Shown here: piece by piece, positions 54,613-62,989 of the stretch
How positions within the stretch are numbered: the first letter of the stretch is position 1
Layout of the letters: each line of letters opens with the position of its first letter
Source: Emergencia sp. 1XD21-10
GTDB taxonomy: Bacteria > Bacillota > Clostridia > Peptostreptococcales > Anaerovoracaceae
Assembly: GCF_009936045.1 (NCBI RefSeq)
Contig: NZ_QWEQ01000011.1
Span: 62,001-126,000, forward strand
Direction of reading: 5' to 3'
Length of the DNA stretch: 64,000 nucleotides
Program-made: the position numbers and the translations under genes
The notes under the pieces: generated by a model
Seen by the model: only the letters and a program-made list of their open reading frames with translations
Database searches by the model: none
What the model was told of the DNA's origin: nothing

Positions 54613-55038
54613 TCACTGAGTTACTTCGATTTTCAGTTTGTTGCGCCCTTCCGCAATACCTCCAAGATTCACCTGATAGTCAATGCAGATATCTCCGAAT
54701 CCGTCTTCCGACAGGTTATTTTCAACCTCATTGGTCAAAAGCTCCATCTCCAAATTTCCATAGGGCGTGTGATAGCTGCTGCTAAAACGCTTTCCTTTTT
54801 CAAATACCAGTTCCGTGCCAGCCCCTGCGCCGCTGCCAATTCTGCGCATACGAATGCAGTCATCGGTCAGCTTCAGGGTCGTCTTGCAGCCCGGAAAGCC
54901 GGAAAATTCGCTCTCGTCATACATCAAATATCTTGCGCCGTCGCGCTCGTACAGTTTCCCCTCAGTAATGAACTCCATGCGGTCTTCGTCATTCTCAGAG
55001 AACTGTCTGCCTGTTATTTTTAGCATAATATCTCTCAT
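54613..55038 (-). CDS. DUF1934 protein
   Basis: 141 residues from ATG 55038 ([20 protein letters not shown]), which follows TGGAGTTTGGTT inside the end of ddl (44-nt overlap). DUF1934 is a small beta-barrel (lipocalin-like) family with SSYHTPYGNLEMELLTNEVE-type strands; function unknown. Its overlap with ddl indicates coupling in cell-wall synthesis. Confidence 0.78.
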   Translation of the reverse strand: MRDIMLKITGRQFSENDEDRMEFITEGKLYERDGARYLMYDESEFSGFPGCKTTLKLTDDCIRMRRIGSGAGAGTELVFEKGKRFSSSYHTPYGNLEMELLTNEVENNLSEDGFGDICIDYQVNLGGIAEGRNKLKIEVTQ

Positions 55039-56038
55039 AACCAAACTCCACAATCCTTTCAATCAATTCTGTAAATCCGACGCCCATTTCTTCCCACATC
55101 TTCGGAAACATGCTGTATTTGGTAAAGCCGGGTATCGTGTTAATCTCGTTTATGTAAACTTCTCCAGTTTTTTTATCTACAAAGAAATCAATTCTGGAAA
55201 ATCCGCTGCAGTCACAAGCCCTATAAGCTTCTTTCGCCAGAGTGCGAATTCTTTCATAGGTCAGTTTAGGAAGCTGCGCCGGAATGGAAATCTCCGTACC
55301 CGAATCGTCGGTGTACTTGGCGGCATAATCGTAGAAATCAAGCTTTGCAACGATTTCTCCCACTGCGGCAACCTGCGGCTTGTGATTTCCGATAACACCG
55401 GTTTCTACCTCTCTGCAGTCGATCCCCTCTTCAATAATAATACGCCTGTCATATTTTGCAGCAAGGAGAAGCGCCTGCCTCAGCTCATCTGCATTTCTTA
55501 CCTTGGAAATGCCCACGCTGGAACCCATATTGGAAGGCTTGACAAACATGACATACGGCAATTCTGCTTCAATGTCCGCTATGATTTCCTCCATGTGTTC
55601 TGCAAGGTCTTCGCTGTACACCAGCTTGTATCTGCTGGTCGGAAGCCCCGCCTCTTCAAAGATTTTCTTTGCGGAAACTTTATCCATACACAGCGCCGAT
55701 GCCAGCACCCCGCAGCCGGCATAAGGCATATCCAGCATTTCAAAAAGTCCCTGAATCGTGCCGTCCTCGCCATAAGGTCCGTGAAGCACCGGAAAGATAA
55801 AATCTGCAAGGTCCTTTAGCTGAGATACTGTAATGTCCTCAGCTGTTTCCTCCCATGCTCCGGAAGGAATCTCCGAAAGCTCGCCCAGGTACAGCTTCCA
55901 CTGACCTTCTCTCGTAATTCCAATCATGACCACCTGATACTTATTTCTGTCGATGGCTTCGATGACTGAAGCTGCGGACAGCAGTGATACCTCGTGCTCG
56001 CCTGAACGGCCGCCAAAGATTACTCCTATTCTTTTCAT
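54995..56038 (-). CDS. ddl: D-alanine-D-alanine ligase
   Basis: 347 residues, ATP-grasp: [20 protein letters not shown] at the start, [50 protein letters not shown] and [20 protein letters not shown] with the Mg ligands. It joins two D-alanines for the peptidoglycan stem. It follows hslO by 15 bp and overlaps DUF1934. Confidence 0.97.
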   Translation of the reverse strand: MKRIGVIFGGRSGEHEVSLLSAASVIEAIDRNKYQVVMIGITREGQWKLYLGELSEIPSGAWEETAEDITVSQLKDLADFIFPVLHGPYGEDGTIQGLFEMLDMPYAGCGVLASALCMDKVSAKKIFEEAGLPTSRYKLVYSEDLAEHMEEIIADIEAELPYVMFVKPSNMGSSVGISKVRNADELRQALLLAAKYDRRIIIEEGIDCREVETGVIGNHKPQVAAVGEIVAKLDFYDYAAKYTDDSGTEISIPAQLPKLTYERIRTLAKEAYRACDCSGFSRIDFFVDKKTGEVYINEINTIPGFTKYSMFPKMWEEMGVGFTELIERIVEFGYERYYAKNNRQTVL

Positions 56039-56053
56039 AATAATCCCCCTACC

Positions 56054-56968
56054 TTACATTTGCTCATAAATACGCTCAAGATGCGCTTTGTCAAAGAAAT
56101 ATTTCTTCTCGCAGAACTGGCACACAAGCTCAGCCTGCCCGTCTTCATCGATAATCTCACGCAAATCCTTTCTGCCGATGGTCATAAGGATCTGTTCCAG
56201 CCTTTCTTCACTGCAGTCACACTCCCACCTGATTTCTCTGGTTTCTGTCTTGTCCGGCATAAATTCTTCCGGCATATCTTTAAAAATCTCCTCCAGCAAG
56301 TCAAGTACAATACCTTCTTCGGTTTTTCCGGCGGAGCGAACCATGACTTTCTCAATGCTGGTTGTCATCGGCGGCATTTTACCAATCATGTCTTCCAGCG
56401 CTGTCACCGATTCCTCCAAAGCACCCGGCAGCATCTTGATAATCATACCGCCAGCGCAGAGCACCTTTCGCTCTCTGGAAATTTTAACCCCCAGCGCTAC
56501 GGAAGCGTTCTGCTGTTCGGAAATATAGTGGTAGGCAGTCAGGTCATCTGCGATTTCACCGGAAACCAAAGCGATCGTTCCTACATATGGCTCCTTCATG
56601 CCCAAGTCTTTAATCACTGTCAGATCTCCAACACCAAGGCTTGCGCCTACATCCAGATGTCCGTCTGCGCGAAGAGGCAGCTCTACATCGGGATTAGAGA
56701 TATACCCCTTAACTCTGCCGTCTCCATAGGCAGTTGCCAAAATCTGTCTGGCAGGTCCGTCTCCTTTAAACTGTACAGTCAGCTTATTTTCTTCGCTCTT
56801 AAGATCCAGGCTCATCAGTCCCGCACCGGTAAGAACTCTACCCAGCGCCGCTGTAGCAAGGGGCGTGGTATTATGGATTTTTCGGGCTTCTTCTACCATG
56901 TCGGTGGTGATAGTCAGGCTGACACTGTAAGAGCCGCTTTTGTCGATTGCTGTAATTACTTTGCTCAT
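56054..56968 (-). CDS. hslO: Hsp33 redox-regulated chaperone
   Basis: 304 residues, with the N-terminal chaperone domain ([58 protein letters not shown]) and the C-terminal zinc switch: [20 protein letters not shown] and [12 protein letters not shown] provide four cysteines (CxC and CxxC). Oxidation releases zinc and activates the holdase. First gene of the hslO-ddl run, divergent from htrA. Confidence 0.96.
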   Translation of the reverse strand: MSKVITAIDKSGSYSVSLTITTDMVEEARKIHNTTPLATAALGRVLTGAGLMSLDLKSEENKLTVQFKGDGPARQILATAYGDGRVKGYISNPDVELPLRADGHLDVGASLGVGDLTVIKDLGMKEPYVGTIALVSGEIADDLTAYHYISEQQNASVALGVKISRERKVLCAGGMIIKMLPGALEESVTALEDMIGKMPPMTTSIEKVMVRSAGKTEEGIVLDLLEEIFKDMPEEFMPDKTETREIRWECDCSEERLEQILMTIGRKDLREIIDEDGQAELVCQFCEKKYFFDKAHLERIYEQM

Positions 56969-57124
56969 ATTCTATGTTTAACCTCTCGTTTATTAATTCA
57001 CACATTCAATCATATATTTTATCATACTCTTGACAATTTTAACACAAAAAAACCACATTTTTCAGCTATAATTTGGGTATATTAAGAGAAAAAGATTTTT
57101 TACATCAGAAAGGCAGGAATTCAA

Positions 57125-58432
57125 ATGGATAACTGGGATAACAATAATGAACATAGAGAACCAAATTTCGTCATGGTAGGCGACTGTTCACCTAAGACTG
57201 AAACTGAATATTCGCCTGATCCAGAACCTGTACAGAAGCCCCTGTACGATCAGCCGCAGAGCGAGTATGCGGGACAGACGGGTTATACTTACTATCAGCA
57301 AACACCGCCTGCCCCTCCGAAAAAGAAAAAAAAGGATCCAAAATACATTACCCGCAGGGCTTTTGTCATCACGCTAATCTGCTGTATGCTGGCAACCTCA
57401 GGGCTGACCATTGGCGGCTATACACTGCTGGCTGACTCCGGACTGGTAAGCGGCGGCGGAAAAACCGTTTCTGCAACCAACTACACTCTGGCAAAAGCTA
57501 CTGGAAGTGAGAAGTCCGTACAGGAAATCATTGCCCAGAACGAAAACGCAGTAGTTGAAATCAGAACAGAATCCGTCGCTATGGATAACTGGCTGCAAAA
57601 CTACGTAACCCAAGGTGCAGGCAGTGGCGTCATCGTAGATACCAAAGGCTACATCCTAACCTGCAACCACGTTATCGACGGCGCTTCCAAAATTACGGTC
57701 ACATTGAAAGACGGTACAGAACTGGATGCAAAAGTAGTCGGTAGCGATGCACAGAACGATATCGCAGTGTTGAAAGTCAATGCAAAGAATCTGACCGCTG
57801 CTTCTTACGGAGACAGTTCCCAGCTGTCGGTAGGTGATATGGTTGTGGCTATCGGAAATCCTCTGGGTCAGCTGGGAGGAAGCGCTTCCAGCGGTATCAT
57901 CAGTGCACTGGACAGAACGATCACCGTAGAGGGCAGAGAAATGACCCTGCTGCAGACCGATACTTCCATCAATCCGGGCAACTCCGGCGGCGGACTCTTC
58001 GACCAGTATGGCAACTTAATCGGTATTGTCGTAGCTAAATCTTCCGGCTCCGATGTAGAAGGTCTGGGCTTTGCCATCCCAATCGCAAAAGCTGCTGAAA
58101 TCGCCAAAGACCTCATCGAAAACGGTCACGTTACCAATCGTGCAGCAATCGGCATCTCCGTTCTGGATGCTTCCAGTGCAGAAGTTGCAATGCAGTATGG
58201 TCTGCGCATGACAGGTGTTTACATTCAGGAAGTCACCGGCAGCGAAGCACAGAAGGCCGGATTTAAAGCAGGCGACATGATTTACTACGTAGAGGACACC
58301 AAGATTGAAAATCAGGCAAGTTTGGTCAGCGCACTGAACAAACACAAGCCTGGCGATAAAATCAAGGTCACCGTCATTCGTGACAACCAGACCGTTGAAA
58401 TCACTACTACCCTGATAGAAGCAACCGAATAA
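57125..58432 (+). CDS. HtrA/DegP-type serine protease with one PDZ domain
   Basis: 435 residues after AGGCAGGAATTCAA. A Pro-rich cytoplasmic N-terminus (about 1-75) precedes one membrane helix (FVITLICCMLATSGLTIGGY). The trypsin-like triad is clear: His in ILTCNHVIDGA, Asp in NDIAVLKVN, Ser in NPGNSGGGLFDQYG. Residues about 340-430 are a PDZ domain (GVYIQEVTGSEAQKAGFKAG). It faces outward for envelope protein quality control, fitting the divergent hslO. Terminator follows. Confidence 0.95.
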   Translation: MDNWDNNNEHREPNFVMVGDCSPKTETEYSPDPEPVQKPLYDQPQSEYAGQTGYTYYQQTPPAPPKKKKKDPKYITRRAFVITLICCMLATSGLTIGGYTLLADSGLVSGGGKTVSATNYTLAKATGSEKSVQEIIAQNENAVVEIRTESVAMDNWLQNYVTQGAGSGVIVDTKGYILTCNHVIDGASKITVTLKDGTELDAKVVGSDAQNDIAVLKVNAKNLTAASYGDSSQLSVGDMVVAIGNPLGQLGGSASSGIISALDRTITVEGREMTLLQTDTSINPGNSGGGLFDQYGNLIGIVVAKSSGSDVEGLGFAIPIAKAAEIAKDLIENGHVTNRAAIGISVLDASSAEVAMQYGLRMTGVYIQEVTGSEAQKAGFKAGDMIYYVEDTKIENQASLVSALNKHKPGDKIKVTVIRDNQTVEITTTLIEATE

Positions 58433-58451
58433 ACGTTTCATCTATATTGAT

Positions 58452-58486
58452 GCACCGCTGTCAAAATTGTCAGCGGTGCTTTTTTG
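58452..58486 (+). terminator. Terminator of the htrA-type gene
   Basis: GCACCGCTG (58452-58460) pairs with CAGCGGTGC (58471-58479), then TTTTTT. Strong. Confidence 0.9.
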
Positions 58487-58510
58487 TTGCAGTCATGGTT
58501 GCGGCTGCAG

Positions 58511-58831
58511 CTTAACCCAAATAAGGTTTTTTTCAAAAAAATGTATAAGCAACTCTCTAAATCTTAACCGAAAATCAACAAATCGACAAAAAATGTATAA
58601 GAACATCGAACTGAGATCGGGCTGCAGCCTTCCCAATTAATCCACTCTACCCATCTGCAGCCGACTGGCAGACCAATTTAAGTATAAAACTTGCATTTTA
58701 CGTATTTTTTTAGAGTTTTTGCTGACATCTTGCACAATATGCAAGCCAAAACAGATTGCTGACCAGACCTTAGGCAGACCTAGACCAAATAGGTTATACA
58801 TTTTTTTGAAAAAATCCCCATTTAGGTTAAG
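58511..58831. repeat. Repeat module A-III: two forward and one reverse 39-bp elements
   Basis: Elements at 58511-58549 and 58563-58601 (forward, starts 52 bp apart) and 58793-58831 (reverse). Reversed, the order is one forward then two reverse, as in A-I and A-II. In reversed view the interior has GCAATCTGTTTTGG, similar to GCAATCTGTTTGG in A-I, so the modules share ancestry. No nuclease gene adjoins it. Confidence 0.82.
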
Positions 58832-58886
58832 TTCCACTCCGTTTTCAACATTCCTTTTTCGCCGCATATACGCTCGCTGTATGCCC

Positions 58887-58938
58887 TTGACAAACATACC
58901 GTTGGTATGTTATCTTTATATACATACCAACGGTATGT
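58887..58938 (+). promoter_or_regulatory. TetR-operon promoter with two palindromic operators
   Basis: TTGACA (58887-58892) is followed after about 18 bp by TATCTT (58911-58916). Two 17-bp palindromes, ACATACC-GTT-GGTATGT (58894-58910) and ACATACC-AAC-GGTATGT (58922-58938), lie between and just past the boxes, centres 28 bp apart. Binding by the TetR product would block RNA polymerase. Confidence 0.85.
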
Positions 58939-58982
58939 TTCATTTTCATACACGTACACCATACAAAAAGGAGGCTGCTATC

Positions 58983-59642
58983 ATGAGCAGAAATAAACAC
59001 CCTGAGGAAACAGTTCAAAAAATCCTGGACGCATCCACTCGGCTATTTATGGAAAGAGGATACGAAAACACCTCGATTCAGGATATCATCAATGAACTGA
59101 AAGGGCTCAGCAAGGGCGCTATCTATCACCACTTTGCATCAAAGGAGGATATTCTGGTTGCAGCGATTGACCGCCTAACATATGACTCCAACAAAATGCT
59201 GGATGAAATCCGTGACCGCACAGATCTCAGCGGCAAAGATAAACTGAAAACTATTTTTAAATCGTCCATCTGCCGTCCGGTACAAAGCGATATTTTTAGA
59301 ATCGCGCCGGATTTTAAGAAAAATCATAAACTCCTGTTTCTGCTAATCGATGATACAATTAACACGGTTGCACCCGATTACATTCTGCCCATTATCCAGC
59401 AGGGGATTTCTGACGGCACCATCAAGACGAGCCACCCTGCCCAGCTTGCTGAGCTGATCATTCTTGCTGCCAACGTTTGGACGAATCCAATGATATTTAA
59501 CAACACTCCAGAGGAAACATGCAGCAAATTTATGATTCTCAATCAAATGCTGCAGGGCTTCGGACTGGATATTCTGGACGACGACATGCTGCAGCGGCTC
59601 CATGAACTAGCTACAATTTATAACGACAGCAAGAAAGGATAA
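58983..59642 (+). CDS. TetR family regulator
   Basis: 219 residues from ATG 58983 (MSRNKHPEETVQKILDASTR) after AAAGGAGGCTGCTATC. The N-terminal HTH contains LFMERGYENTSIQDIINELK and SKGAIYHHFASKEDIL, typical of the family; the C-terminal ~150 residues are the ligand domain. It precedes an MFS exporter by 6 bp and has two palindromic operators at its promoter, so it probably represses itself and the exporter until a drug-like ligand binds. Confidence 0.93.
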   Translation: MSRNKHPEETVQKILDASTRLFMERGYENTSIQDIINELKGLSKGAIYHHFASKEDILVAAIDRLTYDSNKMLDEIRDRTDLSGKDKLKTIFKSSICRPVQSDIFRIAPDFKKNHKLLFLLIDDTINTVAPDYILPIIQQGISDGTIKTSHPAQLAELIILAANVWTNPMIFNNTPEETCSKFMILNQMLQGFGLDILDDDMLQRLHELATIYNDSKKG

Positions 59643-59648
59643 ATTCAC

Positions 59649-60899
59649 ATGAGCAATACACTATTTACCAGGGATTTTACGCTGGTTGTAACTGGACAGA
59701 TTATTTCACTATTCGGTAACGCTATTATTAGATTTGCGCTGCCTTTATACCTTCTGAATCAGACCGGATCTTCTGCGCTGTTTGGAACAGTAACAGCTCT
59801 TGCTTTTATTCCGTCCATTCTGCTTTCTCCTGTTGGAGGTATCATTGCTGACAGAATCAATAAGCGTACCATTATGGTAGTGCTGGACTTTTTCACGGCA
59901 TTGATTATCGCAGCATTTGCGCTGCTTCTTAGTTCTGTGGATTTTGTCACACTGATTACAGTCACTTTAATGCTGCTGTACGGCATTGCCAGTGCATATC
60001 AGCCATCGGTATCCGCAAGCATTCCTGCGCTGGTAAAGCCGGATTACTATGTGCAGGCTAACTCTGTCATCAACACGATCAATTCCTTTTCTTCCCTAAT
60101 CGGACCGATACTTGGCGGCATTCTCTACAGCTTTTACGGACTAATGCCGCTGCTTTGGATTTCCACTGCGTGTTTCTTCCTGTCAGCAGTAATGGAAATC
60201 TTTATTCACATACCTCATGCCAAACAGTCTGCTGGCGGCAGCATATGGCATATCGTAAAATGTGACTTTGGTGAAAGCTTTCACTTCATTCGCAGGGATA
60301 AGCCGATTATTATAAAAGTTCTGTTGGTAATCTGCGGAATCAACCTATTTTTGTCCGCTATGATTGTAGTTGCCACGCCATATCTGATTACGGAGGTGCT
60401 GGACTTTGAACCGGCGCTGGGCAACAGACTCTTCGGTTTTTCAGAAGGCGCTTTTGCGCTGGGCGGACTTGCAGGAGGTATCAGCGCAGGACTTTTTGCC
60501 AAAAAGCTTACACTGTCCAAAGCAGGCAATTTCCTGATTGCTTCTTCCCTTATGATTTATCCTATGGCATTTGGACTTATGCTAATCTCCTCACCATGGA
60601 TTAATTACTTCATCATCACTGGCTGCTTCTTCTGCCTCATGATTTTTTCGACCCTGTTTTCCGTGCAGATGCTCGCCTTTGTGCAAGAGGAAACTCCACA
60701 ACATTTAATCGGCAAAGTGCTTTCTGTCATTATGACCCTCTGCACCTGCGCACAGCCTTTGGGCACTTCCCTTTATGGACTGTTCTTTGACTTCTGCAGC
60801 GGTCGGGAGTACATTGTCATATTCTTTGCCGCCACGGTGTCTCTGCTGATTGCAATTTCTACAAGAAAAATCTTCAAAGGGCTCAGCAAAGACGCCTGA
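59649..60899 (+). CDS. MFS transporter (MFS_3, drug-export type)
   Basis: 416 residues, about twelve helices, beginning RDFTLVVTGQIISLFGNAII. The loop motif VGGIIADRINKRTIMVVLDF between helices 2 and 3 and SLIGPILGGILYSFYGL in helix 5 are typical of MFS_3 macrolide/tetracycline-type exporters. Directly follows tetR in one transcript. Substrate unknown. Confidence 0.92.
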   Translation: MSNTLFTRDFTLVVTGQIISLFGNAIIRFALPLYLLNQTGSSALFGTVTALAFIPSILLSPVGGIIADRINKRTIMVVLDFFTALIIAAFALLLSSVDFVTLITVTLMLLYGIASAYQPSVSASIPALVKPDYYVQANSVINTINSFSSLIGPILGGILYSFYGLMPLLWISTACFFLSAVMEIFIHIPHAKQSAGGSIWHIVKCDFGESFHFIRRDKPIIIKVLLVICGINLFLSAMIVVATPYLITEVLDFEPALGNRLFGFSEGAFALGGLAGGISAGLFAKKLTLSKAGNFLIASSLMIYPMAFGLMLISSPWINYFIITGCFFCLMIFSTLFSVQMLAFVQEETPQHLIGKVLSVIMTLCTCAQPLGTSLYGLFFDFCSGREYIVIFFAATVSLLIAISTRKIFKGLSKDA

Positions 60900-60924
60900 A
60901 CTGTTGCCTGTAAGCCAGTTTTGA

Positions 60925-60977
60925 TTTACTTACCGGCAAAGGCGTGTTATAATTACTTTGGTTATACCAATACCAAA
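60925..60977 (+). promoter_or_regulatory. Promoter and possible operator of the GntR gene
   Basis: TTTACT (60925-60930), 17 bp, TATAAT (60948-60953). Right after the -10 box is the palindrome TTGGT-TAT-ACCAA (60958-60970), with ATACCAAA following, consistent with a GntR/FadR autoregulation site. Confidence 0.6.
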
Positions 60978-61020
60978 TCAAATTGAAATGACACACGCAA
61001 TTTCCAATCAGGAGACCTTT

Positions 61021-61728
61021 ATGGAATTTAAAAAAATCGCATCACCTTCGTTAAAGGAACTTTTCATAGAACAGCTGGAGCACATGATTCTTTCCGGTAG
61101 TCTTTCCATTGGAGAGAAACTTCCTTCCGAGCGTCAGCTTGCAGAAACCATGCAGGTGAGCCGCGGCGTAGTCAACAGCGGTCTTGCCGAACTGGAAAAG
61201 AAGGGTTTTCTGGAAGTTCACCCTCGAAGCGGCACTTATGTCTCTGACTATCGCAACAAAGGTACGCTGGAAACTCTAATCTCCATCATGAACTATAACG
61301 GCGGAAAACTGCGTCGTGATGAAGTCCGCTCTATTCTGGAAGTCCGCATCGCGCTGGATACGTTGGCTGTTAACCTGTGCATCGACCGAATCACCGAGGA
61401 AGAAATTCTGCAGCTTCACAATCACGTAGAAAAAATTCGTACCGCCTCCTCCATAGAAGAAGCAGTGAATGGCGCTTATGCCTTTCAGAATGCCCTTGCG
61501 TTTTTCTCAGGGAACACCTTGATTCCGTTGATATTTCATTCCTTTCGGGCACCGGTTTCCACCATGTGGGAGCGTTTTTGCATGCTCTACGGTATCCATG
61601 CCCTTTATGAAAACAACTTCGGTCTTTGGGAACACATCAAGAATCGCGACAAAGAAGGCGCTGTCGCCTGGATTAATACTTCCATCGGCGAAAGCATCCA
61701 CGGAAGTAGAGAAATTTACTTTGAATAA
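61021..61728 (+). CDS. GntR/FadR family regulator
   Basis: 235 residues from ATG 61021 (MEFKKIASPSLKELFIEQLE) after CAGGAGACCTTT; codons upstream lack a ribosome site. The winged-helix part has GEKLPSERQLAETMQVSRGV and GFLEVHPRSGTYVSDY. The C-terminal ~150 residues are an FCD-type effector domain. No adjacent operon is evident; its regulon is unknown. Confidence 0.9.
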   Translation: MEFKKIASPSLKELFIEQLEHMILSGSLSIGEKLPSERQLAETMQVSRGVVNSGLAELEKKGFLEVHPRSGTYVSDYRNKGTLETLISIMNYNGGKLRRDEVRSILEVRIALDTLAVNLCIDRITEEEILQLHNHVEKIRTASSIEEAVNGAYAFQNALAFFSGNTLIPLIFHSFRAPVSTMWERFCMLYGIHALYENNFGLWEHIKNRDKEGAVAWINTSIGESIHGSREIYFE

Positions 61729-61737
61729 CTGCAATAG

Positions 61738-61772
61738 AGCTGTCTCAAAATGAAATGAGACAGCTTTTTTTC
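61738..61772 (+). terminator. Terminator of the GntR gene
   Basis: AGCTGTCTCA (61738-61747) pairs perfectly with TGAGACAGCT (61756-61765), followed by TTTTTTT. Confidence 0.9.
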
Positions 61773-61880
61773 GACTTTCGACCAACGCGCCCGCTTGAAA
61801 CAGTTAGTCTGGCAGGTTCGTGTACGGGAGTAAGATTAACAGCAAGAGAATGAAGACATGCCGTACCTGTGATTTGCCCC

Positions 61881-62194
61881 GTGCCACGTTTGGGATTGAT
61901 TTCTGTATACATGGCGGAGACCTGTGAAAAAGCGCCACATATAAAAGTGTTTTAAGAAAAAATGGCGGCTGCAGAAAGAAATACCGACAGAAAGTCGGAG
62001 AAACTTTAGCATCCTACAGTAAAATATCAAAAAAGTGGGTATCAGGCAGCAGGCGCGCGCCAGCTTTTTAGAAAATGAATCCAAATATGGCGTTTGGCAG
62101 ATGGCTGGCGCCATGTATACAAAAAAACGCTTTGAATATGGCGTTTTCCAGGAGGTGAGCGCCAGATATCCAAAAAAATCTTGAGATTATGGCG
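61881..62194. repeat. Repeat module D: five 36-bp elements in two facing groups
   Basis: Elements at 61881-61916, 61932-61967, 62057-62092, 62108-62143 and 62159-62194, each exactly 36 bp, with ends near GCGCCATAT and ATATGGCG and an unconserved AT-rich middle. Neighbouring starts are 51 bp apart (three times); the two groups are 125 bp apart. The left pair appears inverted to the right triplet. A short hairpin (CCGAC/GTCGG, about 61984-61998) lies in the centre. The window 61773-62256 shows no gene. Confidence 0.85.
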
Positions 62195-62256
62195 CGCCGT
62201 TTTCTCAGCAGCATAAGCTGCCGCATACCTATCATAAAATCAAATAGAATGTCAAA

Positions 62257-62299
62257 AAAACTGCTATGCAATCAGATGAACTTTTTGCATAGCAGTTTT
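62257..62299 (-). terminator. Terminator of hypB
   Basis: AAAACTGCTATGCAA (62257-62271) pairs with TTGCATAGCAGTTTT (62285-62299); on the minus strand TTTTTTTG follows. Confidence 0.85.
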
Positions 62300-62309
62300 C
62301 CTTATGAGC

Positions 62310-62981
62310 TTACGCCTGTTTCCACGTCGCTACTTCATCTCGCAGCCACTGACACCATGTTTCCACGCCTTCCCCTGTCTTTGCAGAAACCGGGAAGATT
62401 TTCAAATCAGGGTTTCTCATGTGCGCATACTCCTCCACCTTCTCCATGTCGAAGTCAAAGTACGGCAGCACATCTGTTTTATTGATGATGAGCACGTCAC
62501 AGACCCGAAAAATCAGCGGATACTTCAGCGGCTTATCGTGACCCTCAGGAACAGAGAGAATCATAGCGTTCTTTACCGCTCCGGTGTCAAATTCTGCAGG
62601 GCATACCAGATTTCCTACATTTTCCAGAATCACCAGATCAAGTTCGCCCGTTTCCAGCTCACGCAGTCCCTGCCGAGTCATATCTGCGTCCAAATGGCAC
62701 ATGCCTCCTGTGTGCAGCTGAATAGACTTTACACCGGTCTCTGCAATGGCAGCAGCATCCACATCAGAATCAATGTCGGCTTCCATGACGCCTATCGCCA
62801 TCCCACTTTGCAGTGCTTTGACAGTCTGCTTCAGCAGGGTAGTCTTTCCTGCTCCCGGCGAAGACATCAGGTTCAGCAGAAAAGTCCCCTGCGCCTTCAG
62901 TTCCTCTCGCAGCGTCTTAGCATCAGCATCATTACTGGCAAAAACACTTTCCTTTACTTCTATCACCTTATACTTATCCAT
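62310..62981 (-). CDS. hypB: Hydrogenase/urease nickel-incorporation GTPase HypB
   Basis: 223 residues. GTPase motifs: LLNLMSSPGAGKTTLLKQTV (G1), MEADIDSDVDA, VIEN-type (LVILENVGNLVCPAEF) and LIINKTDVLPYFD (G4), plus the metal-site string TGGMCHLDADM. It has no His-rich nickel-storage N-terminus. HypB drives nickel insertion into [NiFe] hydrogenase; hypA and hydrogenase genes are not in the window, and the neighbour is a DUF5692 membrane protein 8 bp upstream. Confidence 0.92.
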   Translation of the reverse strand: MDKYKVIEVKESVFASNDADAKTLREELKAQGTFLLNLMSSPGAGKTTLLKQTVKALQSGMAIGVMEADIDSDVDAAAIAETGVKSIQLHTGGMCHLDADMTRQGLRELETGELDLVILENVGNLVCPAEFDTGAVKNAMILSVPEGHDKPLKYPLIFRVCDVLIINKTDVLPYFDFDMEKVEEYAHMRNPDLKIFPVSAKTGEGVETWCQWLRDEVATWKQA

Positions 62982-62989
62982 ATTTTCAC

